A program made the position numbers and the translations under genes. Below, piece by piece: positions 22,501 to 35,724 of a stretch of DNA of 64,000 nucleotides (positions are counted from its first letter, which is position 1; the number at the start of each line of letters is the position of its first letter). A model generated the notes under the pieces. It saw only the letters and a list, made by a program, of their open reading frames with translations. It ran no database searches and was not told the origin of the DNA. The stretch lies in contig JAFREE010000093.1 of assembly GCA_019400425.1 (NCBI GenBank), positions 31,956 to 95,955 on the forward strand, written 5' to 3'. Source of the stretch: Hymenochaete sp. R1. Lineage: Eukaryota > Basidiomycota > Agaricomycetes > Hymenochaetales > Hymenochaetaceae.

Positions 22501-24763
22501 ACTCGATTTTAATACTATTCCTCAGGTTAATAGGACAATAGCTACCGATGCTTCCAGGCTGAGTCTGTTTCTAGACCGGTCATTTATTCCTATTTCTATC
22601 AGTGCCCCGCATCTGTATATTTCAGCTTTGGCATGGCTTCCCGAAAGTTCGAAATTGTGGGAGGGATGGAAAGATGAATTTTATCAATCAAAGGTTCATT
22701 CTCGGTCCATTGACGAATCGTCACCCTTTCTCCTCGAGATTCGCCCTCGGTCTGGCGCACATGCTTTTGCCATCTCTTTCGATGGAAAGCACGTTGCTTC
22801 TGGATCTTCAGACGGAGCCATTCGATTCTGGGATTTGCAGACAGGTGCACAGACGGGCGAAGAGATGAAGGCTCATGAAGATTATGTCAACGTCCTTGCA
22901 TTCTCGCCTGATGGTGGTATCGTCGCGTCGGGTTCTTGGGACAAAATTCAGTTATGGGATGCCACGACACACCTTCCTCACGGTTATCCATTGGCAGGTC
23001 ATACAGGACGTATCAACGATGTCGCATTTGCATCTCATGGCCGCATTTTGGCTTCCGCATCCAGTGACAAAACCATCAGACTCTGGGATATGACGACACG
23101 CACCTGCAGCAAGGTGCTCGAAGGTCACTCGGACTGGGTGTGGTCGGTGTCATTTTCTCCTGACAATAGACGTATTGCATCTGCTTCCGAAGACTCGACG
23201 ATTCGGATCTGGGATGTTGAGACTGGTGAACAAGTAGGAGAACCCCTCAGTGGACACGGAAGCCGTGTTTCTGCTGTTGCGTACTCTCCAGATGGTTCTC
23301 GCATTGCCTCTGGATCATCGGACAAGACAGTTCGAGTTTGGGACACAGAATCAGGACAGCAAGTTGGCGAACCTCTTACCATCGGTTCTTATGTCGGTTC
23401 CGTAGCTTTCTCATCAGATGGAAAGTATCTCGCATTGGGAAGCAATGATTTTGTCTGTCTATGGGACAGTTCGTCGTTCTCATTGGTAGCACGTTACGAC
23501 TCACGCCCTCACCAAATAGCATTCTCTCCCGATAGTACCAGACTCATCACCAGGGACAACGCTTCCATCAAAGTGATAGACATTCGCCAGGAGTCGTCTA
23601 CTCGACAAAAACACCACGGACACTCAAAGTCAGTTCTGTGCGTATGGATTTCACCCGATGATTCCCACATCATGTCCATTTGCTCGGGTGGAATCCTGCA
23701 GACATGGGATACTCGAACCGGTGCCCAGGTGCAAACATTTGAGCTGGTCCATCCAAACGGTGTCAATGACGCTTCTATTTCTCCTGACGGTAAACGTTTC
23801 GCAACCGGCGATGAGGATGGCCATCTACGTATTTGGAATGGGGAAACAGGTGGACTCTTGCTCGGTCCGCTGGAGGGTCATAATAAATGGATCCTATGTT
23901 GTGCGTTCTCAAAGGATGGAACAAAGTTGGCTACTGGATCGTACAACAAGACGGTGAGGATTTGGAATACGGCGACTGGCATCTGTACAAGCAATCCACT
24001 GCAAGGACACACGAATGAGGTCGTCTCAATCAATTTCTCTCCAAATGGGTCACTCATCGCATCTGGATCGCACGATAATACAATACGATTATGGGATGCT
24101 GAAACAGGCAGTGCCATAGGAGATCCTCTAATCGGGCACGATGGTCGGGTCCACAGCGTCGCCTTTTCTCCAGATGGGAAACTCCTTGTTTCTGTAAGTT
24201 TTGATAGAACTGTGCGAGTATGGGATGTGCAGACTGGCAAGCTTTTCTGCGAGCTTTTCAGTGGGCATACGGAGGCCGTGGTATCTGTTTCGCTTTCACC
24301 TGATGGCAATTCCATTTTCACGGGATCAAGTGACGGAACCATTCAAGCTTGGGATGCTCACAGGGGTGTCTCGATTGGACAGCCGTTGTTTGGTCATACC
24401 CGGTGGGTCAATCGCCTGGCAGTAGCTCACGACGGATCCCGAATCGTTTCTGGCAGTGCGGATGGGACTGTTCGCATATGGGATTCTCAGTCATTATCAT
24501 GGCAGCCAGAGATGAATTCGTGCGGATGTGATGTTCTAGGCCCTGAAGGGATCCTTGTAGGCATTTCCAAAGATGGGTGGATTCGGACGAAGGAGGGGCA
24601 TCTGATTTTGTGGGCGCCTGTGCGGTATCGAAATGCAATGATAGACGAATGCTTTTTCTGCATCTCGAAGAATGACGAGGATCATCCTATTCGAATCAAG
24701 TGGGATACTCTTTGTCATGGGATAGACTGGACCAGAATTCGGTCGCCAACCGGACCATCATGA
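19573..24763 (+). CDS. NLR-1: C2-like / helical / NACHT / 14 x WD40 receptor
   Basis: A STAND-class receptor of 1593 residues. Exons: 19573-19610, 19665-19829, 19884-20008, 20060-20103, 20145-20297, 20349-20399, 20452-20647, 20703-22474 and 22526-24763. Residues 13-125 form a diverged C2-like module; it starts RFIKLTKVTIE and ends VTLKFKLGAREK. Residues 125-260 are helical. The NACHT NTPase carries Walker A GVAGCGKST, Walker B IVLDALDECQD and sensor LTSRN, then VYHISFLDFSSNKDRC. The last 670 residues hold fourteen WD40 units, enough for two seven-bladed propellers. In such receptors WD40 repeats sense a ligand and the N-terminus signals; the ligand and output here are unknown. Repeat 2 lacks two residues present in NLR-2 and NLR-3. 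The intron at 22475-22525 is 51 nt and has no stop, so retention would keep the frame. Confidence 0.88.
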
Positions 24764-25470
24764 TTGTTTAGAGGTGTCTCTTAGATTGATATTTTGATTT
24801 CTTCTCTACATTGCGTTTTTCACTTCTCTGTCGCAGCTCATATACGAACTGGCTACTATTGGACACTCTTTGCCTTTGCAATTGACGCTCGTAGATAAAT
24901 CACGCCATTGTTTTGCTATATGACTTTCGAATACCTCCGCCTATATATGTACTTTTTTATTGGTGATGAAAATATTTGACCCGACGTCCAAGATTATATA
25001 GTCAGCTATTCCACACGCAACGTAACTTGCGAACACCACCCGCCCAACCTTTTCTCAGATCAACTAGTTGTCTTCAAAGTCATTGATCAAAGTCGTCCAA
25101 AACAATGCAACACACTCCATCTTATTCGACTTTGAATGACTCTTGGGTGCCATGACGATGCATACAGACGTCACATTGTTACTTCCAGTTCGTTGTTTAT
25201 GTAGAGAGTGGTCGAAGATGAGGCGGCGAACGTGTATGAGTCAAAGTCAGAGTACTCCTTATCATTCCAACGAGGAAGGTAGTGGATACAGCTTCTGCGT
25301 TGAACGATGCGTCAGGTGCGAGCTTGACAAGGAATGTAGGAGGAAGTAATCACCATAGAGAACGTAGCGTGACCAAAAAAGCAGCGACAGGGAAATGTAT
25401 GCCCAGGAAAGGTCGATTAGAGGGGAAAAAACGTAAATAGGAGATCGAGACAACTACTAATGACCTCAGC
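24764..25470 (+). repeat. Duplicated 3' flank, copy 1
   Basis: Sequence after the NLR-1 stop is clearly homologous to that after NLR-2 (34909-35600), and its first half to that after NLR-3 (42043-42450). Shared landmarks are CTCTTTGCCTTTGCAATTGA, TATGACTTTCGAAT and the GATGCGTCAGGTGCGAGCTT block near 25305 and 35443. It shows that the duplication unit includes the 3' flank. Confidence 0.8.
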
Positions 25471-25794
25471 TTTCACTGGATGGGAAAGGCGACACCAGCA
25501 ATGGGGAACGCGGGTCATATTCGATGACCGCTTGCGTGATTGAGGGTGCACCAGTGGGACAGTCGAACGTGCTGCCATAATTAACACTAGAGAGGAGAGG
25601 TGGTTTAAGATGCGTCAAAGATGCTGTCTCACCCTTTTCCTATAATTCAGATTGTGCATCGCATGACCGAGCAGTTGGGCATAGAGAGAAGGCGAGGTTT
25701 GAAACGAAAGGAAGAAATAGAGAAGGGTGAATTTGAATGTTATTTGAGGCGGTACCATCCTTTATAGCTTGTCCCTGTTATTACCGAAGTTCAC

Positions 25795-26360
25795 TATCAG
25801 ATGGTGACGACAGCTTTTGTAGAGCAACATACCTGAAAAGGGTTTCAAACTTGAGCACCACTCACCTGAATGGTAGACGTACTTGCCTGTCGCAACATCC
25901 TCGTTGCACCAGTCAAGGAGTATATGTTTGCACCATCCTTTCCATTTGTTGACTCGGTCACAACGAGAATGCCTATTTGACCATTACCTGTGTCTGTGTC
26001 AAGGGTAAATGAATCGTGGGCATGCGCGCAGCGCGACAGCGCCAGGGTGAGCTAGATACTAAGACACGGAGATGCGTGCAGATGGAGTGAATGCAGAAGA
26101 AGAGGTTTGACAAGAACAAATGAGGGCAATTGGTAGATGAGAGCGAGCCATCCAATTATGTGTGAAGTGCGAAGTCTGAAGCTGAGAATTTTAATGTGTG
26201 AGTTTGGGTGGCTAGTCGCTGTTCGACGTCTCTGCTGCTGTGCGTGTTGACAGTGTCGGACCGAAAGAAGCCGGATGATCGACACTTTCCAGTTCAGCCA
26301 AAGAGCCATCGCTGAGGTTCTTCCGTCGTTTGAAAGCTCAACCAGCGAACCACATCCCCG
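25795..26360 (+). repeat. Duplicated distal flank of unit 1
   Basis: Homologous to about 35725-36440 downstream of NLR-2. Landmarks: GATGGTGACGACAGCTTT near 25801 and 35738, and the shared block GGACCGAAAGAAGCCGGATG near 26259 and 36228. Copy 1 carries about 200 extra bases before it (about 25581-25797) that are missing from copy 2. No gene seen. Confidence 0.7.
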
Positions 26361-29329
26361 TGCATCCTATCTGAGCCGGCACTTGGCCTCTTTCTCAATA
26401 CATCACGCTTTGACTTTGTTAAGTCCATCAACATTACTTTCAAATCTGTTTATACCACAACTCTTTACGCACGGAAACCATATCCACGGTCCTGCTTTTG
26501 TTCTACGGCGGGCACTTCTCTGTTCATGAAATTTAGGATGTAACAGTGAGCGTGCGCTTTCTGCATTGTACAGGATGCATCGTCTTATGCCAGCCCATTC
26601 AATATAACATGTGCACCATACAATCCAGCCTTTTCTTGTCCGGAAGCAATCTCACATTCTTCAAGTTCAGATCATGAGACAGTAGGCATCGAGTCCACTG
26701 TTCACGCAGAAGTTTTAGGGTAGGTCGAGTAATACCCACCGCAGGATCATATTTGCAAAAATGTATTGCTCGATAACATTGTATGACGGTTCTCATAGCG
26801 TCTTCGTTGGCAATGGCGCTGCCATCCAAGTATGGTACGCACAGTAGCTCGGTCAGTCTCCCATTGAACCTGGGAATGGAGTTCCTGATGGCGATAAAAC
26901 ATTTGGTCCCATACAGGCGTACAACGATGGTTGATCGACCTGGACGGTGAATTGAGCAAAATGGTAAATGTGCCATGAGTTCCAGTACTGTTTTCTATGG
27001 TATCGGACACTGAGTGTTGAGTATCTGGACGGGTCTCAGTGTTTGTACGTATGCACAGAAGAATCAGATTTGATCTTCACAAACAGAGTTCAAGGATTAA
27101 TATTGATAGCTCAAGCTTGTCATCTATGGTGAATTCATCTTGTATATATCCATCTATTCTGAAACAATGTATGGAACTTATTCACTAATCAACATTATTA
27201 GAGTCACTTCTCAATGACGTGCACTAATGTGATACACGCCAGCCTCCTCTATGCTAAGTGTGCCACCGCTATTCCGCATTCAACGTGTCGTCCTTCTGTA
27301 TAGACCTTACCTCTTGCATCAGTCGCGCCAGGCAGTGTCATTCGCCAGCAACGCACCTCATCAGCATCTTCTCCATCTGTGCATTATGCGCGCCAACATC
27401 TTGAAGCCCTTCGCAGTCGTCATAACTTCAGTATTGCCCGCCTTTGGGTTGCAGTTGGTTACGGTTGCGACAGGAGCATACTTGATGTCAAATGGACGAG
27501 CGAGTCTGGCTTTGAGGATATCATGACGAGTTTGGTGCTTTGGAGATTGCCTGAGCCGGTATGCACTGAGATTTGAAAAGCATTGACAAAAATGACATCC
27601 TGATTTTCGCAGAAGGGTGAATGCAAGAAATGAGATAAATCTTTATCAAAGGGCCAAAACCAGACGCACCTTCTTTTCCTAGCACAAAAATGTAGCGAGA
27701 AAGCTTGAGTGCTGAGCGGTGCATGAATGTAAGATCAGAGGAGATTCAGCTGGTAGGAGCGCGTAAGAATATGTACGCCAAAAGGCAGTGTGATCGTAAC
27801 TTACCTAGAGGCCTCATGTCTAAAACAATCAGATTGCGGACATCAAATTGAGAGTTAGGTGCCTGATCTCACCTGTGTCTGGTTAGATTTGATGGCAGCA
27901 CCAGAAAAAGGGACAATTCATACACGTATCACTTGCAGATGTGAGACCACTGGCACCAATTCCATGTTGTCCAAGCATTTCAACCTGCCGCAATAAATTG
28001 CAGCGACAAGACTAGACGAATGTTAGGATTAAAGTTAGAGTTAGAGTAAACTATTTGCGCTCTGGCGGTGAAGTTAGAATAATGACCACTCACTTTCACT
28101 TAAAGCTCGTCGGTAGGCAATGGCTTTGTATGGTAGCTTGAGCATTGAGAGTCGGAAGCGAGACAATGGTGGTTAATGAAACAAGGGCGAAAGAAAGGAG
28201 GGACATTCAATGATGACGAGACTCGCTCGGACCGGCACACAAGAAATCGTACAAACAAGGACGCTCCACGGAGGTATAATGGTTGGGATGAGCAGGGGCG
28301 CAATGCTGTGGGAAGAGCTAAATGTAGTAGCACATGCGTATGAGGAATGGAGCAGATACAGGAAGACGTGCTCGGCGTACTTTTGTCAGAAGCAGGTCCA
28401 TTGGAGTACGCGCATCAAGCCCATCCTCCTCACACCTCAAGAGCAACGAGCGAGGCATGCGAGAAGTTTCTAGTTGGTGACCAGACTGAGATAGCGAGAA
28501 GAGGTGGGATAAATAAGGAGTCGGAAATGGAGGAAGGAAACCTGTTGGTGGTGATATTGTGTAAGAAAAAGAATGAAAGACGACAAAATGAGTGAAAGAG
28601 TCAGAAAGACAGACGTACCATTTGAGAATGTTTCATAGACAGTGGTGAACAGAACCTGCAGTACCGCATTTCAATAACCATCCATCAGCTACTCCCTTGC
28701 TCGTTTGTTTCGAGAAATTTGTCTTCGATGTTCTGAGCAGCTGAGCAAGGATGACCGACGAAAACGAACGCACGCTGGACCAGGCATGACCCATTAACAA
28801 CGGCCGCTTCCAGAAAGGATTCCAGCCAAAGTCTGAAAGATATCGTGGTTTGCGAGTTCGAGGCGAGGAACCTGTGTTCCTGAGGTTGAGAGGGCGAGTA
28901 ACGTGGATGTGGAGAGAAAGAAAGAGAGACAACTCGACGATCTTTGGCACGCGCGACCTCGACAATGTCCGAGAATGTCGGAATGCCTAATATAGCAAGC
29001 GTTCCTTCAACTCCGAGTCCGATCGATCCTTTCACGTTCCAAGTTGAACTCCGTCGTCACCACTACCATCTGCTTAACCTCAACTTTTCTTCGTGTTTGC
29101 AACGGTGCTTGTCCTCACGTTCTCGATTGCATTGGATATACCATTCAATGCAACTATCCCCATTCTCTGACGCATGCGGTCTCAGCGGTGTTGTGGTGCT
29201 TGGAGCATGCTTTACTAGCAGATGCCCGTGCCCTTCGCAACTCACAGGCGCTTGGTCTACATTTGGCATTCGATGCGCCAGAAAGGATGGCAGTGAGACT
29301 TTGGAACGAATCATGAGGACAGACTTGCT
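26361..29329. other. Unique stretch between NLR units 1 and 2
   Basis: About 3 kb not matched elsewhere in the window by eye. It holds short frames on both strands, such as 125 codons at 26599-26976 (-) and 65 at 27379-27576 (+), none recognised. It might be a decayed gene or an old insertion. No terminal repeats were found. Confidence 0.5.
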
Positions 29330-29733
29330 TTGTGCATCGTTCACCGCAGGTCCGCATTACTTCCACTTTCTTCGCTGCGTGCCTTGACTGATAAACTCCC
29401 CACCCCACAGTACGCAAGAGAGCTCTGCTCACTCGTTCTGCCATACTCATATGATGTCAACACTGTTAACATCGTATCCCAGCAATCTGAGAGGATCTAC
29501 TACTTGGTGCTCTGACTCGCATGAATACTGTCTTTTCTCCGCCTTGGAGTAGGCAGCGCCTAAATTCAATTGCGAAAATCGTGACTTCCCGAATGAAATG
29601 AACGGGCCCGAGTATGCGGATGATACCATCAATCATCGTTGTTTCCTCATTGCAACCACAAGGCATACTAAAGGAAAGTTCGTTTGTTCGCTCATTCCCC
29701 TCCTTCTCCTCAGCGCACTCCTTCTCATACCAC
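29330..29733 (+). repeat. Duplicated 5' flank of NLR-2
   Basis: Homologous to 36510-36892 upstream of NLR-3. Landmarks: GGTCCGCATTACTTCCACTT against GGTCCGCATAACTTCCACTT, and the TTGTTTCCTC block near 29639 and 36807. It is the likely promoter of NLR-2 and belongs to the duplicated unit. Confidence 0.7.
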
Positions 29734-32700
29734 CATGAGTGCCATCGGAGGCGACCCCGATTCGCGTTCTCGGTGAGCTCTGACCACATTCACTGTGATC
29801 CAGATATCTGACCTCCCGAAGATTTGTCCAAGTCAAGAAAGTAGCCATCGAAGATCTCCAGCGACCGACCAAATTTCGCATTGTTCTTCGATATCAAACA
29901 GGCGTCAAGGAGATCTTCAAGAGTACTACCGAGTCTAACAAAACGACTCTTGACCTGAATACGTATGTTCTTTTTCTAATCCCGTGCCGCTGACTGTCAT
30001 CTAACGTCTTTCCTAGGCTTGTGGATCTGCGTTCGCCTCCTACTATCCAGATCTTCCGTCATGACGGCTGGTGGTCTCGTCTTTTCGGCACGAGGTGGAA
30101 GACGGCCCCAATGACTCTCCAAATCACGAGTGATGACACTGCACACTACGAGTTGAAAGATATGGATGGTGAGAACCAGTTCAGTGCTTTTATGTATCGG
30201 TCATGACAGTACCCGACAGAGTATCATATGCGCATGAAGCTGGAACTTGGCGAAAGGAAATCGGTGCGTGTAGAATCTGTCCGTTATGCAACCATTATTG
30301 ACTCTTTATTTTGAACAAAATAAGGCTGCCACCGTGGCAGGCAATCGCCTCGATCAAGCAATGGAAGCTCTCAAACCCAAAGAGAGCATGATGGATAAAA
30401 TCAAGACGGGAACGGATAACTTGAGCTTGTTGATGGAAATTGGTTCAGAGCTATCGGAGGTGAGAAAGAGAAGTCGGTCACTCACATTTATTCTTTCTGA
30501 CTCTTTGCATTTTTTGTGAAGCTGAATGACGAAGCCAAGATTGTCGTTTCTATCATACGTTTGGTTTTTGAGGTATGGTGTTCTCCTTTACCTTCCATTT
30601 CTTGCTCTTTCTCATGGATTGTCAGCGGATTGGAAACATTTCGGTGGAATATGAACGGTTGCGCGAACTCACTTTGGACCTTGCAAACCAGCTGGAGAAA
30701 AGCATTAAAGCCGGAAAGATCTTCAAGACTGACATCGTTCGGAAAGCTCTGAACAATCTGATCGAACTGGTTATCAAAGCTGCTCACGAAATCGCAATCT
30801 ACTACTCCAGATCCAATAAACGTGAGTGTCAGTTTCACTTTTGCTTTCTAGATCTAACTTTGTTCTTTCAGGACTCGTATTCAAGATGTTCATATCACCG
30901 AGGGTCGACGAGATAAACACTCTCCAACGTGAACTTGAGAAATGTAAGGGTGCGATACGTGACGCTTTTACTGTCGAGAATCAAGAGGTGGTCAGCGAAA
31001 TTGATGCGACAACGAAGGAGACCCGGGACATTGCGCGCAACCAGCAGGAGGACAAGCTGAAGAAACTCCTCGACTCTATCCGTCCGCCAGATGCAAGCCT
31101 GTATTCTGGAAAGCCAGAGTGTTTGTCTGGTACGCGACAGAAGGTGCTAGCCGAGATCAAGAACTGGGCGAAGAATGTTGGCTCAAGAACGGCGAAACTT
31201 TTCTGGCTCTTCGGCGTTGCGGGTTGCGGGAAAAGCACGATAGCTGCTTCCGCGTCAGATGCATTTGGGGATGATCTAGCAGGCTCTTACTTTTGCAAAC
31301 GAGACCAAGACGAAAGGAGGAATCCCGTCCGCCTGATTTGGTCCATAGCTTTTCACCTCGCCAAGAAAGTTCCTACATTCAAGGCGGCTCTCTTGAAAGC
31401 ACTCGACGAGCCCGATGTTTTTGTCAACAAGGACTCGAACACTCAGTTTGATCGTCTCTTGCGAAAACCTTTACAATCCATGGATCATTCGGCCGTACCC
31501 TCTTCGGTTATATTTGTAGTCGATGCTTTGGATGAATGCGATGATGCCACTCAGGTAGCGAAGCTTTTGGTGGAGCTTATCGAACTTGCACCTTGGCTTT
31601 CAATCTTCCTCACCAGTCGCAATCTCCAAAATATTCGACACCCGTTAGAGAAGCTCGGACAAAAAATGACGGAACGAAACCTATTCGAAGACAATGCCGC
31701 AGACGACATCCGAGTTTATCTCAACCACCAACTCTCAGATGAGGGACAACTCGCAGATATCCGACCTTTCGTTGAGAAGGATAAGATCGAGAGGCTCGTC
31801 ATCAAATCTCAAGGTCTCTTCATCTGGATGCATACGGTTATCGAGTTCATTATCAAAGTTGAGCTTGGGAAACTCAAGATGTTGGACGCGGTCCTTGATT
31901 CCAAGAAAACAGACGTGGCAGAAGAAGCATTGGACGATATCTACCGCACTGTTCTTAGGAATGCGGCTGGAAGCACTGATCTTGGACGACAAATCGTTCA
32001 ATTCATCATTGGATTTGTACTCATCACATCGAGCAATGCACCGCTCACAGTGAAAGCTCTCTTTGCATTCCTTCCTCCTATTTTGGATCTTCTTGAAACA
32101 GAATTTCTTACAGTGTTCAACAAACTCCTACCAGTGCTCGTTGTAGATGTAAATGGGTTTGTTCGCGTCTACCATATCTCCTTCCTCGATTTCTCGTCAA
32201 ACAAAGATCGCTGCAAGGATTTCTTCATGGACCTGCTCGAGCTGCATACAGTCATGGCCTCCGGATGCTTCGAGATTATGGATAAAGGAACCCGTAATGC
32301 GAAACGTCAGAAGGCCGCACCTTCCGGCTTAAAATTCAACATTTGCAAACTCGAGTCATCCAATGTTCCGAACAGCCAGGTGAAGGACCTCGACAAGCGA
32401 ATTGCGACGAATGTTTCTGCGGAGCTTCGTTACAGCTGCTTCTACTGGCTGGATCACCTTCTACAAGTTTCTTCAGAGGTTCAGGGCTCGTACTCGTTCG
32501 ACATGGTTCATCAACTACTATGTAGCACGCGTGCACTCTTTTGGCTTGAGGCCATGAGCCTTTTTGATTCTCTACACACGGCAAGATCAATTCTTGGTCA
32601 ATTGCTGTCGAATTCCAAGGTGTGTCACTTTTATATCACGTCATGACTCGATTTTAATACTATTTCTCAGGTTAATAGTACAGTAGCTACCGATGCATCC

Positions 32701-34908
32701 AGGCTGAGTCTGTTTCTAGACCGGTCATTCATTCCTATATCCGTCAGCACTTCGCACGTATACATTTCAGCTTTGGCATGGCTTCCTCAACGTTCTAAGC
32801 TATGGGAGGGATGGAGAGACGAATTTTGTCAATCGAAGGTTCTTTCTCGATCCATTGACGAATCGTCACCCTTTCTCCTCGAGGTTCGCCCTCCATCTGG
32901 CGTAAATGCTTTTGCCATCTCTCCCGATGGGAAGCACGTTGCTTCTGGATCATATGATGGTGTCATTCGATTCTGGGATTTGCAGACAGGTGTACAAACG
33001 GGCAAAGAGATAAATGCTCATGAAGACAGTGTCAATTGCCTTACATTCTCGCCTGATGGCAATATCGTCGCGTCGGGTTCTTGGAATGAGTGTATCATTC
33101 GATTATGGGATGCCAAGACACACCTTCCTCACGGTGATCCATTGGCAGGTCATACAGGAGATATCAACGATGTCGCATTTGCATCTCATGGCCGCCTTTT
33201 GGCTTCCGCATCCGATGACAACACCATCAGACTCTGGGATATGACGACATGCACCTGCATTAGGGTGCTCGAAGGTCACTCGGACCGGGTGCAGTCGGTG
33301 TCATTTTCTCCTGACAATAAATGTATTGCATCTGCTTCCGAAGACAAGACGAATCGGATCTGGGATGTTGAGACTGGTGAACAAGTGGGAGAACCCCTCA
33401 ACGGACACAAAGAGGGTGCTACTGCAATTGCGTACTCTCCAAATGGTTCTCGCATTGCCTCTGGATCACGGGACAGGACAGTCCGAGTTTGGAACACAGA
33501 ATCGGGCCAGCAAGTTGGCAAACCTCTTACCATCGGCTATGAAGTCAAATCCATGGCATTCTCACCAGATGGAAAGTATCTCGCATCGGGAAGCTCCAAT
33601 TCTGTCTGTCTATGGGACAGTTCGTCGTTCTCATTGATAGCACGTTACGACTCAAAAGCTTACCAAATAGCATTCTCTCCCGATGGTACCAGGCTCATCA
33701 CCAGGGATTACGCTTTCATCAAAGTGATAGACATTCGTCAAGATTCGTCTACTCGACAAATACACCATGGACACTCCAAGCCAGTTCTGTGCGTATGGAT
33801 TTCGCCCGATGATTCCCACATCATGTCCGTTTGCGAGGGTGGAATCCTTCAGACATGGGATGCTCGAACCGGTGCTCACGTGCGGAGATTTGAGCTGGCC
33901 CATCCATACGGTGTCGCTTCTATTTCTCCTGACGGTAAATGTGTCGCAACCGGATATCAAAATGGCCGTCTACGTATTTGGGATGCGAAAACAGGTGAAC
34001 TCTTGCTCGGTCCGCTGGCGGGTCATAGTGAATGGATCATATGTTGTGCGTTCTCAAAGGATGGAACAAAGTTGGCTACTGGATCGTACAACAAGACGGT
34101 GAGGATTTGGAATACGGCGACTGGCATCTGTACAAGCAATCCACTGCAAGGACACACGAATGAGGTCGTCTCAATCAATTTCTCTCCAAATGGGTCACTC
34201 ATCGCATCTGGATCGGACGATAATACAATACGATTATGGGATGTCAACACAGGCAGTGCTATAGGAGATCCTCTAGTTGGGCACAATCGTTCGGTCCGCA
34301 GTGTTGCCTTTTCTCCAGATGGAAAACTCCTTCTTTCTGGAAGTGGTGATAGAACTGTGCGAGTATGGGATGTGCAGACTAGCAAGCTTTCCTGCGAGCC
34401 TCTCAGTGGGCATAAGAACAGCGTGTCATCTGTTTCGTTTTCACCTGATGGCAATTCCATCTTCATGGGATCAAGTGACGGAACCATTCGAGCTTGGGAT
34501 GCTCACAGGGGTATCTCGATTGGACAGCCGTTGTGTGGTCATACTCGCTGGGTCAAGTGCCTGACAGTAGCTCACGATGGATCCCGAATCGTTTCTGGCT
34601 ATGGGGATGGGACCGTTCGCATATGGGATTCTCAGTCATTTTCATGGCAGCCAGATATGAATTCGTGCGGATGCGATGTTCTGGGCCCTGAGGAGATTGT
34701 AGCCGACATTTCTGAAGATGGGTGGGTCAAATCGAAGGAAGGCGCGCTGTTGCTGAGGGTGCCCGCGCAGTATCGAAAGTTAGTGAAGCACCAGCACACC
34801 CTTTGTATCTCAACAAAGGACGAGGATCATCCTATTCGAATCAAGTGGGAAATGCTCTGTCATGGGACAAATTGGACCAGAATTTGGACACCGAGCATAC
34901 CATCGTGA
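29734..34908 (+). CDS. NLR-2: C2-like / helical / NACHT / 14 x WD40 receptor
   Basis: Paralogue of NLR-1 with the same order of exons and domains. The start ATG is at 29734; the first exon is about 38 nt, followed by RFVQVKKVAIEDL and, after the third splice, LVDLRSPPTIQIF (C2-like region). The helical part includes AKIVVSIIRLVFE and ELTLDLANQLEKS. The NACHT part shows Walker A GVAGCGKST, Walker B IFVVDALDECDD and sensor FLTSRN. The intron at 32620-32670 contains an in-frame TGA and must be spliced. Fourteen WD40 units follow. Parts of the WD40 region are almost identical in DNA to NLR-1 (about 34042-34213 against 23898-24070) and other parts to NLR-3. The gene looks intact. Expected length is about 1590 residues. 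Confidence 0.87.
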
Positions 34909-35600
34909 TTGTTCGGTATCGTCTCTTAGATTGATATTTCAATGACTTTTTTACGTTACATTTTTCTTTTCTTTGAAGCAGCTCTTTTACGGACTGGCTA
35001 CGGTTGAAAACTCTTTGCCTTTGCAATTGACACTGTAGATGAATATCGCTATTGTTTTGCTATATGACTTTCGAATGCCTCCGCCTATAAATGTATTTTG
35101 GTATTGATGATGAAAGAATTGACCCGACATCCAAGATTTTATAATCTGCTATTCGACACGCAACATGAATGCGAACTCCATCTACCGAACCTGTTCTCGA
35201 AGCAACTGGCCGTCCTCAAAGTCACTGAGCAAAATCGGTTAAAACAATGCAACACGATTCCATTTTAGTCTTCTTCGAGCTCTTGGATGTCATGAAGATG
35301 CATATAAACGTCACATCTTCACATCCAGTTTGTTAATGTAGAGCAAACGAAGCTGAGACGGCAAACGTATAAGAGTCAGAGTCGATATACTCCTTATCCG
35401 TCCAACGAGGAAGTCGGCGGATACAGCTTCTGCGTTGAACGATGCGTCAGGTGCGAGCTTGACAAGGAATGTAGGAGGAAGTAAGCACCATAGAGAACGT
35501 ACTGTGACAGGAAAAGCGGCGACGGGGAAATGTATGTCCAAGAAAGGTCGATTAGATGAAAAAAAACGTAAATAGGAGATCGAGACAACTAATGACATCA
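34909..35600 (+). repeat. Duplicated 3' flank, copy 2
   Basis: Homologous to 24764-25470 and, in its first half, to 42043-42450. It directly follows the NLR-2 stop. Confidence 0.8.
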
Positions 35601-35724
35601 GCTTTCACTGGATGGGAGCGGCAACACCAGCAATATGGAACGCAAGTCTAATCGGATGACCGCTTGCATGGTCGAGGGAGTCTGCAGCAGCGAGACAGTC
35701 GAGCTTTCTGCTATGGTTAACACT

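Noticed and set aside
32343..32590. Short frames inside the NLR NACHT exons on both strands
   Set aside because: Shadows of the NLR coding frame, found at matching places in the paralogues because the DNA is conserved.
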